From contig NC_067203.1 of the NCBI RefSeq assembly GCF_026262505.1, forward strand, positions 23,479,411-23,543,410: DNA of 64,000 nucleotides, read 5' to 3'. The DNA comes from Trichomonas vaginalis G3. Taxonomy: Eukaryota; Parabasalia; Trichomonadida; Trichomonadidae. Numbering within the stretch: the first letter of the stretch is position 1; each line of letters opens with the position of its first letter. Under the pieces are notes generated by a model, which saw nothing but the letters and a program-made list of their open reading frames with translations, was not told the DNA's origin and ran no database searches. The position numbers were made by a program, and so were the translations under genes. This document shows, piece after piece, positions 28,031 to 37,163 of the stretch.

Positions 28031-29670
28031 TTAAACATTTCTATTCATCAATATTTCATCATATGAACTTCTATACTGTGGTGGTGTACCTGTTGGATGA
28101 TATTTCAAACCTTCATCCGGTGTCCATGTCCAATATGTAGTCCTAGTAAACCAAACCTGAGGAGGATTTGTCACCTTTGAACAGTAAGTGTCATTTTCAC
28201 CCTGAATGATTGGATAAGCTTTCACTTGTACTGTAACTTGTGAGTTGAAAGTTTCTAATCCATCAAAGAATATACCCGCTCCATCACGTTGAACTGGAAT
28301 AGTGCATAAGAATGAAGTTTGGTCTTTCCATGTTCTAGCTAATGGCGTGCCATTATCATCATTCAGTGGTCTAGTTAATGAGTCCTCGTATTCTTCTGTG
28401 CATTCATTCACTCCATCTAAATCAGAAGCTTGAAGCATACGTGTAAAGAATATGTCACCCACTGTGGTCATCGCTTGATCGGGGAAGTTTCTGGAATCTA
28501 TAGTGACCTGAAGACCTCGAAGCATTGGATTTTCTAAAACCGTTCTTTGCATTGCATTCTTCGGAAATGTTAACACAACATCTGTAACATTATGAAGAGC
28601 GTATGAGAAATCTGAGCTATACCTTCAGGAGTGATGCAACCTCCATTTAGTGAACGAACGTCAATATGTTGAGCTGGAATCATGAATGGATCTTCCTTAC
28701 TGAATAAACGTGGTATTGCTTTAACTGATTCTTCAATTAAACCGTATCCTGGTGTAATGCATTTATCCTCTAAAACTTCCATCTTTGTGCATGAAATAAT
28801 AACGTCTTCAACTGTTGCGTCAGCAGATGTAGCGGCTAAGCTTGTAATTAATTTGGCAGGAAGTCCGATTTGTTGGAATTTGCGATCATATTTATAAACA
28901 TGATTCATAATCTTTTCATAATTTTCATCAGTTATCTTTTCATAAACGTAATTTTGTAAATCAGCAACTCTTAACGGGTCAACCTGACAAAATACTAAAG
29001 TATCCCTGAAAACATAATATTTAAGAATGATTTCACCAAATGATTTAGGATAATCATCGAACGCCTGAAATGCTAACAAATCATTTACCGGAATAATCAT
29101 ATCAAAAGTGACATCAACTTCTTCATTTGCTTTCTTGAAAACTTCTGAAGGGTCAATATATTTACCACATACTGAGTTATCATATTTTTGAACATTATTA
29201 TATAACGAATGAACAAACTTTTTAACTTTCCTTTCTGATTTTGGTTTATATGTTGCAAATGCGAAAGATTCACGGGCGCAATCCATCTGAAGATAACCGG
29301 CATCACCTCTTTCGGTTTCTACTTCTAATTGTTTAAAGCTTTGATTTGATGATTTATAACCAACGAATAAACGCATGCATTTAAAAGCGGCATCACATGT
29401 GAAAGCTTTATTTGAAACTAGAGTTGCTTTAACTTTGCGTTTAATATATGTGTCACCTAATTGGTTCACATCATGAGCCGGATTTGTAATTCTTAAATGA
29501 GTTTGTTTATCATCAAAATATGGAGCATCAGAGTCATAGCATGAACTTTCAAGTTCTCTATAATATCTTCTACCGTCATTCTTTGCGAATATTTCATTTA
29601 TCTTTTCGAATGAATGAAATACATTTCCATTAATCGGTTTAGTGTTTGGCACTAAATAGTTAGTCGTCAT
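28031..29670 (-). pseudogene. Maverick major capsid protein region, broken
   Basis: Minus-strand capsid region of about 1.6 kb, the size expected for a double jelly-roll major capsid protein. It opens MTTNYLVPNTKPINGNVFHS, includes beta-strand-rich blocks such as KVKATLVSNKAFTCDAAF and DVTFDMIIPVNDLLAF, and ends with a strand-rich tail carrying PVQRDGAGIFFDGLETF and QVTVQVKAYPIIQG. Identity rests on position beside the ATPase, length and beta character, not on a motif, and should be tested by structure prediction. It looks broken, with about one break. Confidence 0.65.
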
Positions 29671-29739
29671 TTATTATTAAATAAAAAATCAAAATTAAAA
29701 GATGAAAATGAATTTTTAATTTTAATGAAATAATCAACT

Positions 29740-29949
29740 ATGGCTGCAGGATTCTTTAAGAAACTGTGGGATAAAGTAAAAAGAGGAGCGCATAAAGTTT
29801 GGGAAATGAAGAAAGGAGCAAATTGGATATTTAAGAATAAAGAAGCAATTAGTGACGTTGCTGAACAAATAGCACCTAATGTTCCGGTAAGGGAAGTATT
29901 AAATAAAGGAGATAAAGTTTATCGTCGACTACAACCGATACTAAGATAA
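29740..29949 (+). CDS. Amphipathic minor virion-type protein, 69 aa
   Basis: 69-aa protein starting MAAGFFKKLWDKVKRGAHKV, an amphipathic cationic helix of the sort that disrupts membranes (compare adenovirus protein VI). It is followed by a helical tail. A paralogue with the same opening lies on the other strand at about 29961-30208, so the two converge. Confidence 0.6.
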   Translation: MAAGFFKKLWDKVKRGAHKVWEMKKGANWIFKNKEAISDVAEQIAPNVPVREVLNKGDKVYRRLQPILR

Positions 29950-29960
29950 AAATAATATTT

Positions 29961-30208
29961 ATTTATTTTTCCACTATCTACCCCTATTTTATTAAGTATT
30001 CCTTCAGCAATTCCACCAACTGCGTTACCTGCTTGTGCTCCCATCGCTGGATTACCTGCTTTAGCACCTAATACTCCACTATGATAGTTCCTGCCGTTTT
30101 CGCTACTGGTGCCAAAAAGTTTGCAACGGGTTTAATAATCTTTTGATGAACCCAACTTGCAGCTTTCTTAATTCCTTCCCATAATTTTTTAAAGAATCCT
30201 GCCGCCAT
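29961..30208 (-). pseudogene. Paralogue of the amphipathic virion-type protein
   Basis: Minus-strand frame starting MAAGFFKKLWEGIKKAASWV, sharing its first ten residues with the gene at 29740, then a hydrophobic Ala/Pro/Gly-rich stretch (KPVANFLAPVAKTAGTI, later GAQAGNAVGGIAEGIL). A membrane-active or cement-type role is likely. It looks broken. The end coordinate is approximate. Confidence 0.55.
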
Positions 30209-30273
30209 TCTGATTTAATATTAATTAAAAAATATATTTCATCACTTATATTCTAATTTTTATTTAATGATAA

Positions 30274-30681
30274 ATGAAACCGATTTTAAAAATAAATGAA
30301 ACAGAGGAGGAAGAAATAAATGAAAGTGAAAATGTTCAACAAAAAATAAACGTTGTTAAACCAATTACTGAAATAAAAATTTTTTCATCTGTTGATGAAT
30401 TTAATGACTATTATGCTAATAATAAAAAATTATTTGAAGAATTGACAACATGTAAATTGAATAAAATGTTTAAAGTTGAGGACAGAGTCCAAGACCCGGA
30501 GGGTCATGGATTCAAAATTTCAAAAATAAAAGGTGTTGTTAGTTTAAAATCTATTCCTCAATCAAGAATCACCTCATTAATGAAAATTGATGATTTAACA
30601 AAAAGAATAGAAATTATTGAAGAGCGAATAAATCAAATTATTGATTTCATAAATCATGACTCGTTGAGCCCGGGTCCTTAA
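30274..30681 (+). CDS. Unrecognised Maverick protein, 135 aa
   Basis: 135-aa acidic then helical protein (MKPILKINETEEEEINESEN). The C-terminal ~35 residues form a likely coiled coil (DLTKRIEIIEERINQIIDF). Two mini-hairpins (30480-30505) are embedded in its coding sequence and two more follow its stop. Confidence 0.5.
   Translation: MKPILKINETEEEEINESENVQQKINVVKPITEIKIFSSVDEFNDYYANNKKLFEELTTCKLNKMFKVEDRVQDPEGHGFKISKIKGVVSLKSIPQSRITSLMKIDDLTKRIEIIEERINQIIDFINHDSLSPGP
30480..30505. repeat. Mini-hairpin pair 5, inside a coding frame
   Basis: ggac-aga-gtcc (30480-30490) and gaccc-gga-gggtc (30493-30505), lying in the middle of the 135-aa gene. Confidence 0.7.
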
Positions 30682-30688
30682 AGCTCAA

Positions 30689-30716
30689 GGCACAAAGTGC
30701 CCAGGACTTAAAGTCC
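30689..30716. repeat. Mini-hairpin pair 6, between convergent genes
   Basis: ggcac-aaa-gtgcc (30689-30701) and ggact-taa-agtcc (30704-30716), with a longer ttgagc...gctcaa pair (about 30664-30688) just before. They lie between, and overlap the end of, two convergent genes, where a terminator would be expected. Confidence 0.75.
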
Positions 30717-31193
30717 ATCACTGAGTTCAAGGTTATATTCATCAAATATTTCATTATTAAATGCAACTTCTGCTAGTTTATTTATTTTTTCAATACGATC
30801 ATTTGAAAGTCTATCGTTTAATTTTTTCTGAAGTTTTTCATTTTCTAGTTCTGAAACTTTATTTGGATGATATTTAAACCCGTTAAATTCTTTTTCCTCA
30901 GTTTTGATCATTAATTTACAAAGAACTTTTGTGGTTGGAATTCGTTTAAACCATTTATCATTAATATTTGTTATAAATTCAATATCTGGAATTAATTCCC
31001 AAATTTTTGCATTTTCAATTAATTTATTATCAAATGCAAAAGCAATAGGTTTAATATTAAACTTACCTTTATAATATATACTTTCTACATAATCATCGAA
31101 ATAAACATCTACTTGTTTAACATTTTCAAGAATTGGTGAAAGAACATCCATTAATTGATTGACGGTTACGAATCTTGATCCACTCATTTTCAT
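30708..31193 (-). CDS. Unrecognised Maverick protein, 161 aa, start supplied by the inverted repeat
   Basis: 161-aa protein beginning MKMSGSRFVTVNQLMDVLSP, mixed alpha/beta, with no recognised family. Its promoter-like AT run and first codons lie in the right inverted repeat; the rest is unique sequence. It is the positional counterpart of the 73-aa gene at 10526. Confidence 0.55.
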   Translation of the reverse strand: MKMSGSRFVTVNQLMDVLSPILENVKQVDVYFDDYVESIYYKGKFNIKPIAFAFDNKLIENAKIWELIPDIEFITNINDKWFKRIPTTKVLCKLMIKTEEKEFNGFKYHPNKVSELENEKLQKKLNDRLSNDRIEKINKLAEVAFNNEIFDEYNLELSDGL

Positions 31194-31998
31194 ACGAATT
31201 AAAAAAATAAATTATTCAAAAAATGTAAGACATGAATTTTTAAAGTTTATTTTTCATTCATGAATGATAATTATATCTGATTTCTTTTACTCTCTCATAC
31301 ATACTAGATTTGAAGAATTCGGAACTTTTACCATAATCTCCTAAATGTTTTCTTATCCCCAACGTGTGCCAGTTATTATATGAAACTGAATAAACTTTAT
31401 CTTTATCTTTACACCTTTCATCACTTCCAATATATTTATATCTCAGTTTTGATTTAGCATTTTCATATTCATTAACGTTTAATAATTCACAGTCTTCCTT
31501 TTTAAATTGATGTTTAAGATATTCAGGATTTAATACTCTACGTTTATATGCTCCTAACTTAGTTCTAAAGGTTTTTCTACAAAATTTAGGAATTCCATCC
31601 TCTTTAATGTCATCAATGATTTCCATTTCATTATTTTCAATTTCTTCTTCTCGTTTATGAGGTCTTTGATTATGACTCCATTGATTCCATGAAATTAAAT
31701 ATTCTTTATCATTATATTTATACCTCATTAGCTTATTTTGGCTTTCATATTCATTTAATAATTCACAATCTTCATTTTTAAATTGAAGTTTAACCCATTC
31801 AGGATTTAAACAATGTTTAATTAATCGCGGAATATCTGACATCATCTATATATAGCTTCTTTTATAAAAGATAAAAAAATAAATTATTTTAAAATTAATG
31901 TTAATTTTTTTAATGATTTATAAATAAATATATTTTAATGCATCGTCTATATATAGATGAAACAAAAAAAGTCACTAAACCCGCACTCATCTACTACT
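31181..31998 (-). repeat. Right terminal inverted repeat (818 bp)
   Basis: Reverse complement of 9721-10538 with equal length and no visible difference. It carries the second copy of the 195-aa gene. Confidence 0.94.
31258..31845 (-). CDS. Inverted-repeat-borne protein with two repeated domains (right copy)
   Basis: Same 195-aa protein as at 9874-10461, identical residue for residue, transcribed inward from the right end. Having the gene in both termini keeps two copies per element and lets each end serve as template for the other. Confidence 0.7.
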   Translation of the reverse strand: MMSDIPRLIKHCLNPEWVKLQFKNEDCELLNEYESQNKLMRYKYNDKEYLISWNQWSHNQRPHKREEEIENNEMEIIDDIKEDGIPKFCRKTFRTKLGAYKRRVLNPEYLKHQFKKEDCELLNVNEYENAKSKLRYKYIGSDERCKDKDKVYSVSYNNWHTLGIRKHLGDYGKSSEFFKSSMYERVKEIRYNYHS

Positions 31999-32004
31999 AT
32001 TCTA
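31999..32004. repeat. Right target-site duplication of the Maverick
   Basis: attcta immediately after the right inverted repeat, equal to 9715-9720. Confidence 0.93.
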
Positions 32005-33238
32005 TATGATTTGATTCAATATTTGTATTTTCATGATCAATAAATAAAACCCTTGTTAGTACAGAATATCATGTCATGTTTATGAAATTCTTTCTTTCAT
32101 AAATCCCATTATACTAGAATGTGAAAGAATGTGAAGATATAATGTGAATAATGGGACTCAAGATATTGCACATCATAAAAATATGTCAAATATTACTCAC
32201 CTTTTCAAAATATAATGAATCGATACAACAATTGAGATTCTCCGATTATCTATTAGAAAGAGAATTTGATTTGTCAATAATACTAATATATTTTATGCCA
32301 AATTCATTTCATTCCCCTGTAATTATTGGATTTTTAATCATTTTGAATATATATTTATATTGTTTGACAGCGTAGTTTCGATTAAGTTTTAAAGAATATT
32401 AACATAGTGTAAGAGTAGAGCATTAGACCGTTGATATTGATAGATTGAAATATTTTAGTCTATATCACTCCAATTATAAAAAAGAGCGTATTGCAAAAGA
32501 AGGTATATCATAAAATTATAACAGATGGGCACTATTCAAAAATTTTACGTATCTGACTAAATTTTGTCCTACCAACTTAAATTTCAAATGGTGAAAATGC
32601 ATTACCTGCTTAAATGCTATAATTATATCAGGAGAAATAATGAAATAATGATTGCTGACTTTTGAGAGAATTTTTACAACATATATTAATTTTATTATTT
32701 ACATATAGGAATGATGTTGAAGATATTGTATTCATGTTTTTGTCAATTCAAATAATAAAAAGGATCTATTCAAAATATAAAAAGAACAATTGATTTGCGA
32801 TAGATAATATGCTATCAAACATAGCATTTCGATTAATTTTCCAAGTTTTTTTGAACAGTTTGAATCATCGAAATCAAATCTCTGAAATTATTTTTCAATC
32901 TACAGTTCTGAAAATATGTAGTAACAATATAATTAATTTGTATATATGAACTTTTTTATTTACTCTTTTTTTATTCCAAAAATTGATTTGGGGCAGAAAT
33001 GCGAGTTACTTTCCATAGTTGTTCATTGATTAAAACTTCCCATATTCTTCACAAATTTTTGCTATATTGAATCTATATATTTATGCATATAAGTCAATAT
33101 TTATCCCTCGAATTGTTTTTTTATGGCTCTCAATTTTGGAAAGATGCTTTTGAATTTTTTTCAAACACCCATTCAATTATAAATGGCTCTACACATTCAA
33201 TCTTCAGAAATATATTTTTCAATTTCATTATTTAATTC
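32005..33238. other. AT-rich spacer
   Basis: No convincing gene or RNA. A 74-codon plus-strand frame near 32151 is hydrophobic, lacks homology I recognise and is most likely chance. An initiator-like TCATTA at 33225-33230 belongs to the kinase gene that follows. Confidence 0.55.
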
Positions 33239-34183
33239 ATGAATCCAGGAGAGATTGAATACTTCAAGCAGCATGATATTCAGATAATCAGCTCCATAGG
33301 TGAAGGCGGCTATGGCTCTGTCTATTATGTCTACTCTTCAACCTATAAAACCTATTTTGCTTTGAAGAAAATTCCCCAAAAGAACTTTAAACAAGCTGAA
33401 ATAGACTGCCTGATGACATTAGATGATCCAAATATAGTTCGCCTTTATAAATATTATAAATATGAGGATAACTTTTACCTTTTAATGGAGTATTGTCCGA
33501 GTGACCTTAATAAGCTTTTAGCAAATAAGCAAAAGATGTCTAATCCTGCAGTAGTTCAGAAGATAATCAGTGATGTGATAAAAGCAGTTAAGGCTTGCCA
33601 CCTTATTCAGATAGCTCATGGCGATATCAAGTCATCCAATTTCTTGATTGATTCCTATGGAAGAATTAAGATATGCGACTTTGGAATGTCCACAATGTAC
33701 ACTCAATCTAATTGTTCCACGTCTTTATTCAAGGGAACATTACATTTTATGGCCCCTGAGGTGTTTAGTATCGGCCATTATGATCCAATTCGTGCAGATA
33801 TTTGGTCTCTTGGTGTTACTCTCTATGTAATCGCTACTGGATATTATCCATTTAATGGACTTGATCAGCACGCTTTGCAGGATAATATTACAAAGGGATT
33901 ATATAATCAAGATGCTGTACATGATCCCTTTCTCAAAGATCTCATTGCTGGTTGCCTTGAAACAGATTTGACTTACCGTTCAACAATCAGCGAATTATCC
34001 ACCCATCCTTACTTCTCTAAGACATTTGTAAATAGAGGAGAGAGAATTCCGCTCAAGAAAGGAGAAATTGTACGACCAAATGCTTCATCATCCCTCAGGA
34101 TTTCAAAACATAGATCTACACCACTATTTTCCGGTCTTTCTGCTTCTAGAGTTCATTTGATTCAAGTTGAGTCACATCAATAA
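33239..34183 (+). CDS. Serine/threonine protein kinase, non-RD (HGD) type
   Basis: 314-aa protein kinase, nearly all catalytic domain. Glycine loop GEGGYGSV (21-28), ATP lysine in FALKKI (43/44), catalytic loop HGDIKSSN (127-134), DFG (147-149), APE within HFMAPEVFS, and WSLGVTLYVIATG in subdomain IX. The catalytic loop has Gly in place of Arg before the catalytic Asp, so this is a non-RD kinase, often not needing activation-loop phosphorylation. The overall layout is CAMK/NEK-like, as in the very large trichomonad kinase families; the substrate is unknown. A basic Ser/Arg-rich tail (about 270-314) follows the domain. The start ATG lies 8 bases after TCATTATTT... initiator. Confidence 0.9.
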   Translation: MNPGEIEYFKQHDIQIISSIGEGGYGSVYYVYSSTYKTYFALKKIPQKNFKQAEIDCLMTLDDPNIVRLYKYYKYEDNFYLLMEYCPSDLNKLLANKQKMSNPAVVQKIISDVIKAVKACHLIQIAHGDIKSSNFLIDSYGRIKICDFGMSTMYTQSNCSTSLFKGTLHFMAPEVFSIGHYDPIRADIWSLGVTLYVIATGYYPFNGLDQHALQDNITKGLYNQDAVHDPFLKDLIAGCLETDLTYRSTISELSTHPYFSKTFVNRGERIPLKKGEIVRPNASSSLRISKHRSTPLFSGLSASRVHLIQVESHQ

Positions 34184-34186
34184 AAA

Positions 34187-34515
34187 TTTTGTTTGTATTT
34201 TACTAATTAACATTAATTTTTATGCATGATAGAGTCTATTTCTCCATCTAATGAAGAATTACAGAACATTTAATGAAAATAATCGGTTCTTTTCGATTAG
34301 ATTTCGGACAATAAGTCTTAAATTAACTTGTTTCTTATGTGCAATTAGCATATAGCTTGTGTATATTATTAAATAGATATCAAATGCATCAGATATCTAT
34401 AATTATTTAGTGATGAATACGAATATGTTTTCCATTTTTTGGCGACAAGCATGAAAAGCTCTACACACTTGTGTGGATATATATTTTAGTTGAATCATTG
34501 AACATAAAACATTTG
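34187..34515. other. AT-rich spacer
   Basis: No gene or repeat recognised; it ends at the initiator of the chromodomain gene. Confidence 0.5.
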
Positions 34516-34524
34516 TCACTTTTA
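34516..34524 (+). promoter_or_regulatory. Trichomonad initiator abutting start codon
   Basis: TCACTTTTA directly before the ATG at 34525, a match to the trichomonad Inr. It sets the start over earlier in-frame codons. Confidence 0.75.
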
Positions 34525-35109
34525 ATGTCATCTTCTTCCTCATCAGATTATTCTTCTGGGGAACAAGAAAACGGCGAATTCACTGTTGAAGAAATCCTTG
34601 ATGATATTAAAAAGGACGATGGAGAAATACTCTATCTAATTAAATGGAAAAACTATGGCGATGAATCAAATACATGGGAACCAACAGAATCCTTAGATAA
34701 TTGTCCAGAAAAACTCAAAAAATATCTGGAAGAAAAGAAAGAAAAGGAAAAACTAACTAAATCAAAACTAAAATCAAAGAAAATACCTCATATTCAGCTT
34801 GGAAAATTAGCAAATTTGTATGATTCTATCAAAAAAGAGCAAATTGGACATCCTGTTAAAGAAGAACCGCCGGTTGTATCTGAACATGACCATAAAATGA
34901 GTTTATTAGAAGCAGAATTACAAAATTTAATTGCAGTAAGACCAAATATTGTCTATGCATGTAAAGAAGTAGATAACGAGAAGGTATATTATGTCAGTGC
35001 TCAAACAATAAATGGTGAGACTAACTTTCCTGTATCATCTACTGCATTAAAGTTGTATAAACCTGAATTAATAATCAATTACCTTGAAAACAAGATAAGA
35101 TATGAATAA
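34525..35109 (+). CDS. HP1-like chromodomain protein
   Basis: 194-aa protein with a Ser/acidic N-terminus, a chromodomain at about residues 17-60 (EFTVEEILDDIKK, YLIKWKNYGDESNTWEP), a Lys-rich hinge (about 68-90) and a C-terminal module ending ALKLYKPELIINYLENKIRY that resembles the last helix of a chromoshadow domain. The aromatic cage for methyl-lysine is present as Phe, Trp and Tyr (FTV, KWKNYG). This layout is that of HP1, which binds methylated histone H3 and dimerises through the chromoshadow. A nuclear role in silencing repeats or gene families is plausible. The chromoshadow call is less certain than the chromodomain. Confidence 0.85.
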   Translation: MSSSSSSDYSSGEQENGEFTVEEILDDIKKDDGEILYLIKWKNYGDESNTWEPTESLDNCPEKLKKYLEEKKEKEKLTKSKLKSKKIPHIQLGKLANLYDSIKKEQIGHPVKEEPPVVSEHDHKMSLLEAELQNLIAVRPNIVYACKEVDNEKVYYVSAQTINGETNFPVSSTALKLYKPELIINYLENKIRYE

Positions 35110-35345
35110 AACTATTGTTAGATATTATTTGTTAAAATCAACCTGTATTTTTATTAAATTTATTTTTCTTATATTTTATTTAACTTAAATAAGCTTTTAA
35201 ACCGAACAACTATTATGGCTATGAGTTACAAAAGCCATCATCAAGCCCTAGATGTTCAAAGTGAAAAGAAATTTAAAAAATTCTTTTGGATTTAATTTAT
35301 TAAACAAATAAAACATTTTATGATTTGAACAAATATATAAAAGAG

Positions 35346-36374
35346 TTAATTGGCTTGAATATTTCGAACAGGGTCAAAATAAGGATGCTTAAGCGCTTCA
35401 AAGGCTGTAATTCTTTCCTGGTGATCATATCTAAGGCACTTCTCGAGGAGATCAAGAGCTTCTGGCGAAACAAGGTCTTGATTTCCCAAATTAATATGTG
35501 AATTTAGTGGTTTTGGTTTCTTCTTGAAAATAGTCTTTGGGAGACCATCAGGAAGCGGAAGTCCGTATTTATCCATGTACTGCTTGAGCTTATCGCCACC
35601 CAACTCCGAAGAAATCTTCTTAACCATATCTAAGTCGTCGCTTCCTCTGAAAAATGGATCTTTCTTGAATATTAATGATGCCATTGTCACGCCGAAGCTC
35701 CATATATCAACAGAGTAATCGTAGCACTGATAATCTAACAATAATTCAATCGGTTTGAAATTACGTGAAGCAACGTGGATGCTGTAGCGAGTTTTTGGAA
35801 TATAAAAGTCTGCTAATCCCCAGTCGATAAGTCTTAATTTTTTTTTAGATCTGTCGTATAGAACATTCAACGGTTTTACGTCACGATGCATAACTCCCTG
35901 AGAGTGGGAATAATGTATCGCTCTCATAAGTTGAAATAAGTAAAATCTGGAATCTTCATCGTTAGTAGTTTTAATCATTCTATCAAATCCAATTCCATTT
36001 ACGTGTTCAAAAACAAAACTATATTGCTGGGTCTGTGGATTTTGGACGACTGATTTTAATTTGACTATATTTGGACCGTTCCATAGGTTTTCTAGGATTT
36101 TTGCCTCGCGATTATATTTTTGAAGACGAACAGGTTTCAAAACTTTAATTGCAACGATGGTATCGCCTTTTTTTGCCGTAAAAACGTCACTATATTTACC
36201 AGTGCCTATCCAGTCTACAAGGAGATATGGTTCCGGTGACTCCCGCGGGAGTTCGTAATTATCTACATCGTACCATTTAGGGCCTTTTTCGGTATTGACG
36301 TTGGCGTATACAAGAGAAACTGTCTCAATGTTGTACTTAGGGTTCTCGCGCTGAATTGCTCGTCCCCTATTCAT
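35346..36374 (-). CDS. CK2A: Casein kinase 2 alpha catalytic subunit, divergent
   Basis: 342-aa CK2 alpha, a constitutively active acidophilic Ser/Thr kinase acting in nucleus and cytosol. CK2 marks: N-terminal YANVNTEKGPKWYDVDNY (23-40), glycine loop GTGKYSDV, K77 in VAIKVLKPV, HRDVKPLN (163-170), DWG instead of DFG (184-186), and YDYSVDIWSFG. The activation segment is unusual: CK2 normally reads VASRYFKGPELL, while here it is VASRNFKPIELL (201-212), changing the Tyr and the GPE motif. The basic cluster that binds acidic substrates is reduced (PVRLQKYNRE). It may be a paralogue with altered substrate choice. Upstream lie an initiator and a Myb-type site (36399-36426). Confidence 0.93.
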   Translation of the reverse strand: MNRGRAIQRENPKYNIETVSLVYANVNTEKGPKWYDVDNYELPRESPEPYLLVDWIGTGKYSDVFTAKKGDTIVAIKVLKPVRLQKYNREAKILENLWNGPNIVKLKSVVQNPQTQQYSFVFEHVNGIGFDRMIKTTNDEDSRFYLFQLMRAIHYSHSQGVMHRDVKPLNVLYDRSKKKLRLIDWGLADFYIPKTRYSIHVASRNFKPIELLLDYQCYDYSVDIWSFGVTMASLIFKKDPFFRGSDDLDMVKKISSELGGDKLKQYMDKYGLPLPDGLPKTIFKKKPKPLNSHINLGNQDLVSPEALDLLEKCLRYDHQERITAFEALKHPYFDPVRNIQAN

Positions 36375-36398
36375 TGGTAAGAAGTTCTCAAAATAGTA

Positions 36399-36426
36399 AA
36401 CGATAAGAAAATTAATACAAAAGTGA
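36399..36426 (-). promoter_or_regulatory. Myb-type site and initiator of the CK2 gene
   Basis: AACGATA at 36399-36405 (plus strand) matches the Myb recognition element described for T. vaginalis promoters. CAAAAGTGA at 36418-36426 reads TCACTTTTG on the coding strand, an Inr match, about 45 bases before the start. Confidence 0.55.
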
Positions 36427-37163
36427 GGCTGATGGGCTAATGGTTATGAAAATAGAATCGGAATTTGTTTTACGTATCAATACAAAGATAAAAAGTTACC
36501 GGATTTTTTTATTTCCTCTTTTTTTTCCCTTCGTCTCCCATAAAACTGATATTGAGAATTTTCAAATTAAATGTTTGAAATGGCTTGCTTATAAGTTAAT
36601 TTATTTAGTTATTGATTCAAAGTCATGTTTAATAAAAGATATTTTTATGAAATGAATGATAACCAGATATTTAAACATTTATACCAGTGTGTATTCTATT
36701 TCTAGAGAAAACAAATTGATTGGTCATTTACTAACATTACATAGACGAATAGAAATTCAAAATGTTTGCTATTTCAATCAAAAATAATTAATTTTCAATA
36801 TAATTTCTGGAAGTTAGTTATCATTCTTGAAAATAATCCTTTTATGAACAGAATTCATATACCGTTCTCTAATTGAAATATTTATTTCATGATCACTATT
36901 ACATGAACTGTTAAAGCAAGTATCATAATATAATCCTAACCAATATATCAATTTGTGAAATGTTTTACTACGTTGGACATAACAGAAGGCGAATAACTCA
37001 AATAATTTCACGATTATTGAAAGGTTGAAGATAATTTGTACTGGGACATTATGTAGTTATCTGCAGATATGTTAGTACATATATAAAATAGATTTCGATA
37101 TGAAATATAGAAATATAGAAATATAATATTTAATAAATACAATCCAACATAAAATCGCTTTAT
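36427..37163. other. AT-rich spacer
   Basis: No gene recognised. Short frames at 36440-36655 (+) and 36814-37011 (-) lack initiators and known motifs, and look like chance. Confidence 0.5.

Larger units (their letters stand above)
9721..31998. mobile_element. Maverick/Polinton element, broken but nearly complete in content
   Basis: A 22,278-bp virus-like element starting AGTAGTAGATGAGTGCGGGT and ending in the reverse complement. It has 818-bp terminal inverted repeats and a 6-bp target duplication. Parts in order: small left-end genes, protein-primed DNA polymerase B, retroviral-type integrase, helicase flanked by 121-bp tandem arrays, tRNA-like unit, KilA-N gene, tail-fibre-like gene, small virion-type genes, packaging ATPase, capsid region, paired amphipathic peptides and right-end genes. 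I did not recognise the maturation protease usual in this family. The terminal repeats look identical over their whole length, which points to a young insertion or to repeat homogenisation. Several genes are broken, of the order of a dozen breaks overall, so this copy is treated as a fossil. Confidence 0.96.

Noticed and set aside
32151-32375. Hydrophobic 74-codon frame right of the Maverick
   Set aside because: No initiator, motif or homology; expected by chance in AT-rich DNA.
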